Under the pieces are notes generated by a model, which was not told the origin of the DNA, searched no databases, and saw nothing but the letters and a program-made list of their open reading frames with translations. Below, in pieces: positions 25,068 through 40,270 of a stretch of DNA of 64,000 bases. How positions within the stretch are numbered: the first letter of the stretch is position 1; each line of letters begins with the position of its first letter. The position numbers were made by a program, and so were the translations under genes. This stretch comes from Glandiceps talaboti. Its lineage: Eukaryota > Hemichordata > Enteropneusta > Spengelidae. Where the stretch lies: assembly GCF_964340395.1 (NCBI RefSeq), contig NC_135554.1:27950592-28014591 (forward strand). Direction: 5' to 3'.

Positions 25068-25529
25068 AAACCAGATTTAAACTGAATGCCTTCCATAAGG
25101 GCAAAGTTTTGAGATTGTTGTTCCTCCAGACAATTGTTGGAATACAACAGAACATATGCAATAAGTTAATTTTTCTCATTAATTGCTATTTGCCCATTGC
25201 TGTAAGTGATCTCCTGGCCAACGACAACATGTAATGTGAAGCTTTATAGAACGTTGTAGCATAGCACTCACCGTAGAAAGAGTTCTAAAGGCCAAAAAAA
25301 TTGTTTCTGGTCAGCGCCCATCACTTCAGCGCCCATAAATATTCACGCGATTTTTACCAAAACCTAATCAGGTTTTGCCATTACTCTATGGAATACACCT
25401 TCAAAATTTCGTTTGAATTGAGCCAGCTGTTATGGAGAAAACGATGACACAGTTAGACACACAGACAGACAGACTTCCACCCACTAACATATCTCTTCCT
25501 TACGGAAGAAATAAATAAATAAATAAATG
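25068..25529. other. Unduplicated spacer with a dispersed-repeat-like segment
   Basis: 25260-25490 looks like an interspersed repeat end (GAATTGAGCCAGCTGTTATG, then GACAGACAGAC). It is followed by a short AAAT run that meets the LINE fragment. No gene is seen. Confidence 0.4.
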
Positions 25530-26325
25530 AATATGAATCCTGAAGATTACCGGAAGCCAATGTAGATACATCAGGATTGGTGTGATGTGATCACGTTTCC
25601 TTGACTGTGTGATAAGTCGGGCGGCTGAGTTCTGTGTTCTTTGCAAAAGATTGATGTGCACGTGGTAGTCCGAACAAGAGCGCATTGGCATAGTCTACTT
25701 GTGAGGAGATGGTAGTCTAAGAGTATATAAGTTTCTTGCAGGCATCTTGAGAGAGGTATTTCCGAATGAAACCAATTCTGTCTATCTATTTATCTATCTA
25801 TCTATCGTACTATCTGACGTACATGTAGATAAATATTCCTGCAGGTTCGAATAATGTGTTGCTTAAAATTGTGTGTGGTATCGAATGTAAGCCCGATGTT
25901 GCGAGCGGAGGTAGACGGTTGAATTGTGCTTGATCCAACATGTATACTGTTAATAGTGAAACGAATGTACAGTATTTCAGTTTTCCCGTCATTAAGCTGT
26001 AACTTGTTTAGGGTCATCCAATTTTTAATGTCTACCAAACAGTTCCCAATGCTTGAAACTGCAGTTGAGGTGTTGGCCCTGGAGAAAGTTTGATAAACTT
26101 GGTTGTCGTCGGCGTATTGGTGGAATTTAAGATCATGGTGGCGAATAAGTTGTCCAAGTGGTCCTGTGTAAAGAGAGAATAAGAGTGGGCCGAGTACTGA
26201 ACCTTGAGGTACGCCGAACTGAAGTGGATTTGGTGATGAAGATTGACCATTAATGGTGACTGACTGAAACCTGTGAGATAGATAAGGTGAGAACCAGTCT
26301 AAGACAATACCTTTTATACCATTTG
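25530..26325 (-). mobile_element. LINE (non-LTR) reverse transcriptase fragment
   Basis: Minus-strand frames carry the reverse-transcriptase signature: [20 protein letters not shown], a YADD box in [22 protein letters not shown], and downstream LQRTQNSAARLITQSRKRD and HWLPV. This pattern is typical of CR1/L2-type LINEs. The upstream part is missing: similarity stops at [11 protein letters not shown], exactly where duplicate copy B begins. The 3' side ends in an AAAT run. The frame is interrupted by a (TCTA)n run near 25780-25806. Confidence 0.9.
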
Positions 26326-26439
26326 TAGACGCATTTCTACAAACAATTATTGAGGTCAGTTCTTGATTAGCAATTGCACACACAAAATAACAGAATATAA
26401 TGTACAGATTTAGCTACTAAATAATGCTTAACACGCACG

Positions 26440-26491
<52 letters not shown>

Positions 26492-26683
26492 TGTACGCAC
26501 GCACGTATACAGATAAATTTGGATAATTAAGTGTATGTATCTACATGTATCTGTCTGTAAGTATGTATGTAAGTATGTATGTATGTATGTATGTATGTAT
26601 GTATGTATGTATGTATGTATGTATGTATGTATGTATGTATGTATGTATGTATGTACATTATGTATGCATGCATGCATGCATGC

Positions 26684-26718
<35 letters not shown>

Positions 26719-26737
26719 GTGTATGTATGTATGTATG

Positions 26738-26770
<33 letters not shown>

Positions 26771-26780
26771 GTATGTGCGT
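26440..26780. repeat. (CA)n and (GTAT)n microsatellites
   Basis: (CA)n at 26449-26488 and (GTAT)n at about 26560-26772 with GCAT and GTGT interruptions, equivalent to the tract at 17249. Confidence 0.96.
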
Positions 26781-26823
26781 GTAAGTACACAGGTTAAACA
26801 TGTTGAATTGTATTTCTCAATAG

Positions 26824-27621
26824 ATAACTACGTTATGGTAACCTTTGAGTTGGTAATATCATCTATCAACCTTCTTCTCCTGTTGGCTGTTGTCGTATTC
26901 CAATACTTTTATGTTTGGCGGAAAACGTAAGTGTCTATATAAAGACATCTTAAATATGTCGACATCTTACCAGTCGAACTTTTAACAGATAAAAGCCTAA
27001 TCACGTATTTTAAGTTTTTTATTCCTCAAGCCACAACCATACATGTACATATGTTAAGATTCTAAATGATTGCCAATTAAACCATGTTTATGTTTTTTGT
27101 AAATAACATGGCGCCTAACACGATTGTGTAAACACTCACAAAAAATTCAGGCGTCGTTTGTTATATTCCAATACTATCTGACTGTATATCTCTATTCCCA
27201 AATGATTATTATCTTTGGGTTGTGTGAAAAGAAGCACGCCAATATCGCGTGTTTTACATTTATTATTTTGCAAGTCATTTAGATATCATAAAATACATCA
27301 AAATATTAAATAATGATATTGGTGCGGGTAAACCTAAAGTCTGCTTTCATCGCTACATGTTAAGATAAGTTGAATGAACGTTTCGGACATACCTCGTCTC
27401 TCTCATACATGCCTACTTGATACTTTCACAAATTTCTCCTTTGAAAGTTTCTAGAAACTACATATAAAGTTAACTATCGTCTATTACAATTACCGAAGTA
27501 AGCTTACTAACCGAGTTTACCGTTTCTCACACACAGACAACCTAATGGCCTTCACGAACCGTTTTATCAAGATTTCGACAAGAAAGGTCTACATGAAGAA
27601 ATTAACAGTACCAACGTTTAA
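26824..27621 (+). pseudogene. Orphan transmembrane and tail exons of the two-domain lectin
   Basis: Exons 26824-26926 and 27537-27621 are nearly identical to 17556-17658 and 18287-18371. Both remain open with the same phases and stop, and splice sites are kept (acceptor now CAATAG, donor GTAAGT). No lectin or stalk exon precedes them in copy B, since the duplication began inside the preceding intron. They are either dead, or alternative 3' exons for the gene at 9575-18371, which would require skipping about 9 kb containing lectin copy A on the other strand. Confidence 0.8.
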
Positions 27622-27743
27622 GTGTCGTCACCTTTGTCTTCAATATTTGAGGAATGTTTCTCAAAGAATCGACAATTTCGGATCTAAGGCTGTATAGATG
27701 CTGTATCGAGAGTTTATGAAGCTAAATTCTTTAATGTGGTCGA

Positions 27744-27749
27744 AATAAA
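27744..27749 (+). promoter_or_regulatory. Poly(A) signal AATAAA, copy B
   Basis: Same position relative to the stop as 18494-18499. Confidence 0.5.
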
Positions 27750-28837
27750 ATATTAATAGTTCAACTTGTGATTCTTAGTACATCGCGGTTGAATATTTAA
27801 TCTCGTTGACTTGCAAAAGGTACAGAATGTGTAGATTCTAGATTAAAAAATGTAAACTTTCATTGTGTGTTTCTGTTTGTTTGTTTGTTTGTTTGTTTGT
27901 TTGTTTTTTAATTAATAAAAATCACCCAAAGCGCAAGGCTTAATTCACACATATACATGTTGGGATCCTACGTGACGAAAATAGCCAGTAACTACAAGGG
28001 TCCTTCAACGAAATAATTGTTTTGAAGTGGACATTTATATTTACGAAATACCACGCAATCTCGCACACTACTCTCTAACACATCAGGATTGTTCGTAGCC
28101 CACAGTTGATAATTACCTCACACTATTTCGGTTTCCTAGAATCACATTTCACATCCAAGTCCCCAAGAAGAGTGATTATTGGACATTTTATTCTTATTTA
28201 TACTTTTACAGAACAATGAAATCATACGATCATATTTCTAAACTAAATAACACATCATGTCATATTAAACTTGCTGAAGCTTCAATTGTAGGTGGTTCAA
28301 ACTGTTACCCATCATAAATCTGTCATTATGATTGTCCAATTACATCATCATCATTAGCACCACCGCCATGCTCCTATACGTGATTTCTTGACATTTAGCC
28401 AAGATTGCCAGAATTGAATGCAAACGCAATTCCGAAAACACGGTATTTCTAATAGTAATAATACTTAGAAAATATATGTACATAGACAACTCTTTGTAAA
28501 TTGTAATGACTAACAATTTAATACAACACGTACTAATCCCTGGAGGAATTACTTAAGCTTTGCACAATCACCAACAAATAAAAGCAGATATAACATGAAT
28601 TAAAATAAGTAAAATAAAATAACAAAAATTTAGACTAAAAGGTGTAAATTTCAGCGAGAAAATAATGACCTATAGTGACTGGACTTCCGAGACTTCAAAT
28701 GAAATCACTTTTGTACATCTGTGAGAAACATATCACTGCCACTGGATTGGTTGACGAGATCTTGGTAACGAGGTTCACGAACCATGGCCTGAGGCCTATG
28801 AAAGAGGAAACATGACTCTTAGTTTCGTTATGATAAA

Positions 28838-28960
28838 CATGATATGGCTGTAGGAAATGATATGACTGTACAACATGATATGGCTGTAGGAAATGATATG
28901 ACTATACAACATGATATGGCTGTAGGAAATGATATGACTGTACAACATGATATGGGTATA
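28838..28960. repeat. Short tandem repeat, about 35 bp
   Basis: Units of GAAATGATATGACTGTACAA followed by CATGATATGGCTGTAG. Copy B has about one more unit than copy A (19605-19690). Confidence 0.85.
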
Positions 28961-29109
28961 GAAATCCTAGCTCAGTAGGATGCTTTGATACACAACTGAC
29001 ACTAATTGATTTTAGGATGCTTTGATACATTACTCACCCTTATCACTTTGCCCGATTTATCAGTCTGCATTTCCCTGCTATGGTTTTCAATTAAACTCAC
29101 TATGAACAC

Positions 29110-31833
<2,724 letters not shown>

Positions 31834-31929
31834 CTAAACAATTAGTATTTAGCATATGTTTACTCTGGAAACTCTTTACACAATGTGCAATTGCAACTAG
31901 GCATTTCGAAAATTAAATATTTAGCATGG

Positions 31930-32250
31930 CCACTTTTATTTCATACCTTGCCCCTTCTGCAACTAAGCATATTTCATGTCAACTCTGGAAGTATTTCATA
32001 CCTTGCCCCTCCTGCAACTAAGTGTGGCAACTCTGATAGTATTTCATGCCTTGCCCCTTCTGCAACTAAGCATATTTCATGGCATGGCAACTCTGATAGT
32101 ATTTCATGCCTTGCCCCTTCTGCAACTAAGCATATTTCATGGCAACTCTGGAAATATTTCATACTTTACCCCTGCTGCAACTAAGCGTACAATGTATTTC
32201 ATGTCAACTCTGATAGTATTTCATACCTTGCCCCTTCTGCAACTAAGCAA
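31930..32250 (-). repeat. Tandem copies of the lectin-exon acceptor (copy B, about 6 units)
   Basis: Six units of about 50-58 bp with minus-strand CTTAGTTGCAGAAGGGGCAA. Translated they give CLVAEGARHEILSELP, recognisably CLVAVGTRYAVYPECK at the true exon start (31833). Several units stay open in the same frame. Confidence 0.8.
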
Positions 32251-33554
32251 TTAGCAAATTACATTAAAGTGTGTAAAGTCGCAGTATGGGATATTTGGAA
32301 GTGGACACCTTTAGTGTTTAAAAGGGTCAAAGAATTTTCTTCACAGTTTCGATAAGATTTGTAGTTTCAAAAAGAAAGGTCACAGTGTTTTCACTAGTAA
32401 AATGCCATGATCATCTCTCTAGCTAGGTATTATGACTGCATCTATCTCTACATCAAATGCTTTGAAGAAAAGTCATTGCAACTTAGAAGTTAGACTGTTA
32501 GATACGTCGTGCCATTCGGCCCTTGACGGCCTCCTCTGGGAGGTATTGACCGATGTGTGAGGGCGCCCCGTCATGGCGTACATGGTGAGAGAGGTAGCCA
32601 AGTTGTAAAAGCAGTCAACTTTAAATTTGATAGTAGTCTCCAAGACTCGTCTTTGGAGGTTCATGCTTATCGCAATTTGAACTACAACGACGAGTCTGAG
32701 TAACCGAGACTTTGATTGCATAAAAGGAACTCTTTTATGAAAGGAATTTGCTGGACAATAACACTTTCGTAATAGTCTACCTAAAAACCACACCCTTGCC
32801 TAGCCTGTTCGGGCCATACTTCCATGGCCACCGGCATAACGACGTTAAACTACACCACACTACGCTACGAATTTGTATCGGTATAAACAGAACCTGTACG
32901 TGTAGGAGCTATATGGTATGAAGTCTCACACGATATATGAAATACCCACGCTAATCAAGCTATTTGTAACTTTTTCAGTCGTGAATACATGTTACATGCG
33001 TTTGTTTGCTACATTTATAGGTCCTACATACAATTCAATTCGGTCGTCACGTCAACTTACCGCAAAATTCGACAATTACGGAGTACAATATTATGCAAGC
33101 AACGTCTTGATAAATCTTCATGGTTGGTGTCAGGTCAAACAAGGATTTCCTCAAAGATTTTCCTTGTCTGTAGTGTGTATGGGAACGCTCGTCAACCACG
33201 TGACGTGTTTGTCACAGTATAGCTATCCGGGCAACACTCTCCGCTCCGGGGGCCATCTCTTACATGTATGACCCCGGAATGTGCCCTTCTATCCTGTTTC
33301 TCAAATTACAAGGCATTTGAACTCACTGTTAAGGTCGACTTTGTTTTCACCCTATCATATCGCTTTGTTATGAATAAACAATTTTTAGATGGCGAAAAGA
33401 TATAGTATGTTGAGACTTGAGGAGTATGGTAATCCTAGATTAGTGGAAAATATAAAAGTCGTATTATGTAATAGAAGCCAATTGAAAATAGCACTTCTAA
33501 CATTGAAACACCTCAAGTTGTAATGAAGAGATTGATATAATGACAGATGTTAGT

Positions 33555-33618
33555 CTAGTTCCATGACGGACAGTATACACACTTTTACCAGTATGTATAC
33601 TATTCGTCATGGAACTAG
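33555..33618. repeat. Imperfect hairpin, 25-bp arms
   Basis: Arms 33555-33579 and 33594-33618 begin CTAGTTCCATGACG on both strands, with two mismatches and a 14-bp loop. Confidence 0.8.
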
Positions 33619-33639
33619 GCTAGGCAGATGTGTATTCTG

Positions 33640-33895
33640 TATATGTTTGGTTCCGGTTACCCCAACCCCACATAGCTCACTGTCGACCATATTTTTTAAC
33701 GGGTTCGAGAAAAAATATATAAAATCGAAAAGACAATATAAAACAGTTCTTCCAATCTGTAATGGCTGTACATCTGATGAGAAGAACTTCACACTAATAA
33801 CACAGAGACCATTTGAAAAACAACGGAAAACATAACTACCTGAACTAGCCACTCACACATGAAAAAAATATTATAAAAAAAATAAAATAAAATAA
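33640..33895 (+). repeat. Dispersed repeat with A-rich end
   Basis: Fullest plus-strand copy of the family at 7435-7690, from GGTTCCGGTTACCCC to ACACATGAAAAAAA and further A-rich sequence. Confidence 0.75.
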
Positions 33896-33984
33896 TGTGC
33901 CAACCCCACTTATTCTAAAACTGTTCATATATGACAGTTTAGTATGTTATAGTGTCAGCCGTGTTCTCATAAATGATTAAAGAT

Positions 33985-34348
33985 CATGGAAAACAACCTT
34001 CCTAAAACGTATGGTGACAGGACTTTCAGTGTGTATGCTCCTAAACTGTGGAATAGTTTACCTCCTGAGCTTCGAATACTTGAGAAAATTGCTCCTTTCA
34101 AGAAGGGTCTTAAAACGTATATTTTCCGACAATGCTATTGCTGATGTTTTTAAATTGATTGCTAATTTTTAAATCCGATTTTGTTTTTAGAGACGCTTTT
34201 AAATTATTCATTGTGTTCTTTGCTAGATTTTTGTTGTTGTTGCTCTTTTGCTAGTCTTTCTTATTTTGTAATGTTCAGACCGCTGAGACATGTTTGTGTA
34301 GTGGTCTTTAAACAATAAATTATTAATTATTAATTATTATTAATTATG
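33985..34348 (+). mobile_element. LINE 3' end fragment
   Basis: 33995-34143 encodes KTYGDRTFSVYAPKLWNSLP, then PELRILEKIAPFKKGLKTYIF before a stop. This is the conserved C-terminus of CR1/L2-type LINE reverse-transcriptase proteins. An AT-rich 3' UTR follows, ending in TTAATTATTAATTA repeats. Confidence 0.85.
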
Positions 34349-34424
34349 AATGTGAAAATATAAAACGTGGCTTGCTGCATTTTACTGTTCCCCCCTTAAT
34401 TTCATACAGCCGTCTTTTGATAAT

Positions 34425-34477
<53 letters not shown>

Positions 34478-34958
34478 TGGGATATAGTATGGCCTCCATG
34501 GCCACTTACGGTAAGTAACACATAAAAATGAACAACAAAACTAGCCACTAATACACTATTGATATTTGTTTACACTGTAAATAACATAGATAAAGGGGAA
34601 TACGGGGATAGATAAACTGCTGGGGAAACAGTCTCACTCTCTTGGCTCATTTAATTCAAGGTACAGAGATCGTAAGCTGGACATACATTGGATGAACTCA
34701 CACACAGTCAGGATATAAAGTTGCTTAGCTCGTGGTTAAATAATTGGAGATGGAGGCACCTTAACGGCCCTAACTAGTCAAAGCTCAGATCGATAAGTTC
34801 CAACCCTAAAACATCGGATTTCAGCCGTTTATGTACAAATCCTAGCTATTGTTAACTACATCATAGACCCTCAAGTACGAAGCTATTGACGTGTCTGGTT
34901 TCCCAGCCACGACCACGCGGAAGGCGTGTACAAATGAGCCTTCCATTATCAATTCCAG
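34349..34958. other. Intergenic with (ACAG)n
   Basis: (ACAG)n at 34428-34473; otherwise nothing recognised. Confidence 0.5.
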
Positions 34959-35033
34959 GAACTGGTATCTTCGTGGCGTCATTTCTACAAATGTACTTGC
35001 TTTCTATTGTATGGAAAAGACAAAGTTCTCAAG
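34959..35033 (+). CDS. Possible isolated transmembrane exon
   Basis: Between acceptor AATTCCAG and donor CAAG|GTGAGA, 75 nt in phase 1-1 encode TGIFVASFLQMYLLSIVWKR, a helix followed by basic residues. The ending recalls VWRKT and VWKKL of the lectin anchors, but the exit phase differs and no partner exons were found. It may be chance. Confidence 0.2.
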
Positions 35034-35388
35034 GTGAGAACACGCCTGAGGAAGTCATTCATAGTTTAGAATATAAATACAAAAATAGGGGAAATGACTT
35101 CATACCAGGGAAATGGAAAAGATAAATGTATGATAATACAAACAATGAATGTTACCTTTAATTGTTTACAAATTGCAAGGACCCAATGTGAAGATGCTCT
35201 CTACCACTTTCGTAATTGTTTGTTGAAAGTGTTCCATTATTTTGAATCTAACGCCGTGAGCTGCCTAATTACATCCTATATAAGTCTATCTAAATGGCAT
35301 TGAATGACTGATATTATACAAACACCATGCGCCACTATACTTGTAAGATTGCAGTTTTGAGGCTATATCTCGCCAATGACAAACTTAC

Positions 35389-35691
35389 CCATAAATTCAC
35401 AAATGTAACCTCTTAGATTATAACAGCAACCATCATCCATCAAGAATTTTGTAGGGTTACTTCCAGACCTGCCAAGTTAAAATTATACATGTACTGACTG
35501 ACTGACTGACTGACAGACAGACAGACAGACAGACAGAGACGGGGGCAGGCCGAAAGACATACACAGTGAGAGAGAGACAAAACGAGAAACAGATGCAGGC
35601 AGACAGACAGACAGACAGACAGACGGACAGACAGGCAGCCTGACAGGTAGACAGATACAGTGAGGGAGACATAAAGAAAGACTCAGGCAGA

Positions 35692-35724
<33 letters not shown>

Positions 35725-35799
35725 GCAGACAGACAAAAAAGAACAGACAGACAGACAGACAAACAAACAAACAAACAAACAAACAAACAAACAAACAAA

Positions 35800-35894
<95 letters not shown>

Positions 35895-36572
35895 ATATAC
35901 TGACTGACTACGGCAACTTTAAAACAACTTTGTGCAAAAAGTATTGTGACCGGATATAACCATAGGTCACAGCATTCTGACGTCATTACCGCATAATACA
36001 CTATGATTTGAAACTTATTTAATCCGACGGACAATTTCTGACTGGCCCGCTAGAGAGCTATGCACATTAATTCATTTGTGGTGACATGTCGTGAAAGACA
36101 TTGTCAATGTTTGATTTGAGGTTGCTACTAATCTCACTCTGTAGGATAGTATTGTTGTGAATGACTTCATAATCTATTTCAATTCTAATGATGTATAGCA
36201 AGCTACAATGAATTCAGCTTTGACGATAATGTCGGAAATTTAAAGTTTGTATATGAATTACTGTAATTGACCACAGTGTTGATGCGAGCCACATCTACCA
36301 CACTCTCCGTTGTTGGGTTCTCCTGCTGCCCAATTTACATATTCGAGAAGCACTCCGACCATTAAACGTCGTTCAGTGACCTTCTACTTCGAAATCATGA
36401 GCATTGAACAAGTCGAGGTTATACAAGCGTTTGTATATGAGTGACACCAGTCGTGTATACATGTAGGTCTCACTGTCAGGTATAACAGCCAGATTACCTC
36501 CTTTCATCTGACACTGAGCTATCGACCCAAACCAGGTGGCACAGCCATAAAAAATCTCATATCTAATGCTAG
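35389..36572 (-). pseudogene. Decayed C-type lectin domain gene
   Basis: Exons 36572-36262 and 35468-35389 on the minus strand keep the lectin-domain phases and splice sites (TTTACAG, GTAATT, TTGGCAG, GTAAGT). Recognisable pieces: IRYEIFYGCATWFGSIAQC, GGNLAVIPDSET, FNAHDFEVEGH, NWAAGEPNN and RGYICEF. Three defects are seen: the Trp before FNAHD is missing, the Trp codon after EGH is TGA, and a frameshift follows before the NWAAGEPNN part. The second exon is intact, with MDD where WND is usual. No stalk or transmembrane exon was found downstream. It is a host gene relic related to the neighbouring lectins. Confidence 0.85.
35495..35897. repeat. (CTGA), (CAGA), (AAAC), (AAAT) array
   Basis: Degenerate CAGA-rich sequence grading into pure (AAAC)n and (AAAT)n. 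Lies in the intron of the lectin relic. Its minus-strand open frame is an artefact. Confidence 0.95.
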
Positions 36573-39540
36573 CTGTAAAGTAAAGAAAGAATATAATAAC
36601 GATATAATCAAACAATATGTAAACTGAATGTTTCTTTAAAGGGGTACAGTATATGCCACTCCAGGAAATAGATGTATATATTTCATAAAACTTTGGGTTC
36701 TGGAGAGTCATTTCATGATTTTATATCACATAAATTTTACTTCCACTTTTTTCTAAACATGATCGATATTGTGGCTGGATACTTTTTGACTGTGGTGGAT
36801 ACATATTTAGAAAGACAACAAGTGATTATAGTTTGGCATCATATGAGTACATAAGTAAAATAAGTATTCAATTTTCAATGTTTAGTTTTAAGTTTTCTAA
36901 GATACCTAAGACAGTTTCAATCAAGTCTTCAATTTTAATATATTTTTTTAAATTCTACTAAAAAATAAACATCTGTAAATTAATAAATAAATCTATCTGT
37001 GATATTATGAATCAGTAGCCTCTATGTATCTTAAATGAAAAGTGATGTGAATATTTATTGTTGCTTTCATTTTATTGAAGATTCAGCAACTTGTTTCTGC
37101 TTATATATATTAATCAGACATGTAGTGTCGTTCAGTTCTGATCAATCTTCAGTAAACTGCTACAGGCATCACCAAAATGCTATACACGGAGTGTAGTCCA
37201 TGGATTGTGCACGGGTAAGCAGTCCCATCCCGAGACACCTAAAATGCAACACCAGAGTTAAATGTAGAAGTGCGCCACCAATGTTGGCATGCTCCTGCTT
37301 TCATAGTTCATCATATTGTATTCACTATATGTACGTGGTCAAGAGTTTCCGTCGCAGCTAAAAATTGACGGAATCACTGGGTTTTCTTGTTTTAAAGCTT
37401 TATGAAATTTCTTTGAAACAGAAGACTGACAGCATTGGCTACTGAAATGTTAATATAAGTATTAGTGGCAGACATATTAAATGTTGTATAGTTAAAATGT
37501 TGGTTTTCCGAATTTTTACACTAAGGCATATAGAGTGGCGCAGTCCTTATTCTCATATATTCACGTGTTTGTATAAAAAAATAAAAAAATGAAATCTCGC
37601 GAGACTGCGAAATCTTGCATTATTGCGAGACATTGTTTACATTGTCGACGATATATAGAAGCGGATTTCAACACTGTCGTCAAACTAGCTCGTACTTTCA
37701 TTGTCTACTTTTGCATTTTATCATTATCATAATACTTTTAGAATTGATTTGTAATTGGTTCAGTTTCAAGAGCCACGTTACCAAACTGTTCAGCAAGGGA
37801 AGATGACCATTTATTTAGTAGTATTGCTGAACTGAAAAGAAAATATGGTGACTTAAACATGTAATGCTTATACATACCTACCACCATGGATGTTTGTTTA
37901 TCTACCATCGTGATCGAAAGACAAAATCAGGTCCTACGTCACAATCGCAATAGTTTGTTTGTTTGTTTTCTTACTTAGTTCTTTAGCAAAAAAATCACAT
38001 AAATATCCGTAAATCCACTAAAAACACAGAAGAGACTATTTTGTAAGAATTGTTCAAATCGACAAGCTGACACCCACAGATAATATATCATAGCCAAACT
38101 TTTTATGATCAGAATAATAAAGTCATCTACATTCAATCAAATGACAGCGTGTGTGCATCAAGTATATTTTTGAAAGCTATACAATCGTCATTCAAACATC
38201 AAATAAATGAAAAACTAAAGAAAACCTCCGTACAGTATTAAAAGTGGTTCAAGCTGAGCCACTGGCATTGTTAGAACAGTTGATTGCCAAGTATTGATTC
38301 CTCTACATTTTGTATACGTACACACAATTACGTCATCAGATCGTTTACGTGTTATATCTTAATATCAGATTTGAGGTCAGCCTATTGCGAGTGATGATTA
38401 AGTATGTTTCAGTAAGTAGAATATGACGAGTGACTTTTAAATACGTACGCAGTATAAATATCGCCCAAAATGAATAAACTCAGCTTGTGCCCCTTTAAAA
38501 ACAAGTAGATAAAATACTAGTATCGAAATCTATATTTGCAATAACCAACAATTAAAAACAGTTCCGAGTGGATGCTGTGCTTTACAATATTAACATTCTT
38601 TAGTCAACGTAACATTTCAAACAGTATATACATTTTACTTCTCAATCCACTGTAACATGTCTGGCTAAGCTTGGAATATTTAAGCGGCTCTTCGTGCCTA
38701 CAACACAGGCATACAAATGAGATCTAGTCCATGCAAATGTGTAAGTAAATTATGCTAAACTTGCCAAATGTACGTATCGATACACGTACATGATATAATG
38801 TAACATTTGTTGTAAAACTAGTAAATCAAAATGATAGACAGTTTAAGTATTGCTGGTAAAGGAATTAAAACCACACCCAAGGCGTGCATGTACAATTCGA
38901 ATTATATCATACTTGTATTGAATAGACATTTGACAAATTGACTGATGTCCAGTTTATTTTATCTGTTTGAAAGGTAACAGCCGTCCAAGCCGTCAGAACT
39001 TAGATCATTAAGTAATGCATCGTGTTTTTCAACAAATAAATTGTACTTCCTCTGGACATCCGTGACGGTCGACCACTGAAATTTAAGAGGAGGGGATTTT
39101 ATGACCGAGGCATGGGGCATGAAAGGGGCCACTCTGTTTAATCAGTGTCGATGTGGAGGGGGGGGGGCATGGAATTTTAATTTTGGATTAGGTCTGGAGT
39201 GTCAAAGAGTACATAACACAGTGCATGATGAAATAAGCTCCAACACAGCATTGCCGTAAATAACACAATAATCGACAGCGTCCATTTCCCATCAACATAT
39301 TCAAGACACCACCGCCATCAGCATTTGCCCTATTTGATTTGGCTATACACTTCCGCCTCTATTGTCTATAATTTATCATAAGACTAAAATAAGGATAGCA
39401 AGTAGCAGACAAGAGTGTTTGCAAATTATGTCATGCTGCACGACTAGTTCTACTATTATATCATCAGAACTAAGCTTGGCAAGTTATGGACAGGTCTAGT
39501 GTGGTTGACAAAAATGTGCAATATTAGCATATAATTAGCC
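36573..39540. other. Intergenic, no gene recognised
   Basis: AT-rich; no long open frame or exon. A GTTTACATTGTCGAC segment near 37635 recurs near 53434, a possible short dispersed repeat. A G-run segment lies at about 39070-39180. Confidence 0.45.
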
Positions 39541-40270
39541 TTGAAACGACGAAATCTGGGGTGGGGCTATTATGTTGGGTTCCGTGTGTCCGTCCGTCCG
39601 TCCGTCCGTCCATCTGTACGTGTCCACATGTATTGGCCAACATTTCACCCAAACCATCAACAAATGTCTGGTGCTATACTCCGCATATGCACGTCACCTC
39701 GTTCCGTGACTTTCTTGATATCGGTGAAATGTTAGCCATTTTTCGTGAAAATTAACATTTTGCTTATTAACACCAAAAGTTTAATAGAAACTGTATTCAT
39801 GTGTCTACACCCATGTTATATACCTGGATCTTTGACCTTGACCTTCCTATTCAAGGCGAAACAGGCATAAAGACGAGTAAAACTGCACATTTTGCCCACC
39901 AACTATGGAAGCTTAGTAGATAGTGACCTCATTTGAGTGTCTACACTCATGTTATTTATAATGGGCTTACTAATGAGACTTTGACCTTTGATCATGACCT
40001 CTATCTTCAAGATCAAATAGTAAAACATTCGAATTGCATGCTCTTCTGAGATACATATGCCGATTTTAACATATTAGAGACAGCAGTTCACATTATGTGC
40101 ACATTACCTTGTGTCATGACCTTGGTTGAATGGTTGCCATATTTGCCAGTATTTCAAAAATCCACATTTTGTGCACTAACTCTGTAAACGTAATAGATAG
40201 AGACCTCATTTAAGTAACTACACCCATGTTATCTGTAATGAGCTTTCTGGTGAGACAATGACCTTATTAG
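39541..40270. repeat. Dispersed repeat with repeated internal modules
   Basis: Starts with (TCCG)n inside GGGTTCCGTGTGTCCG and contains TTTGACCTTGACCTTC. A module around CCCATGTTAT with GACCT recurs near 39790-39850, 39905-40000 and 40185-40265. It resembles non-coding interspersed repeats of marine invertebrates; family unknown. Confidence 0.5.

Noticed and set aside
32815-32850. GGCCATACTTCCATGGCCACC segment shared with copy A, with a similar piece near 34490
   Set aside because: The first two are explained by the duplication. The third match is short and could be chance or a small dispersed repeat.
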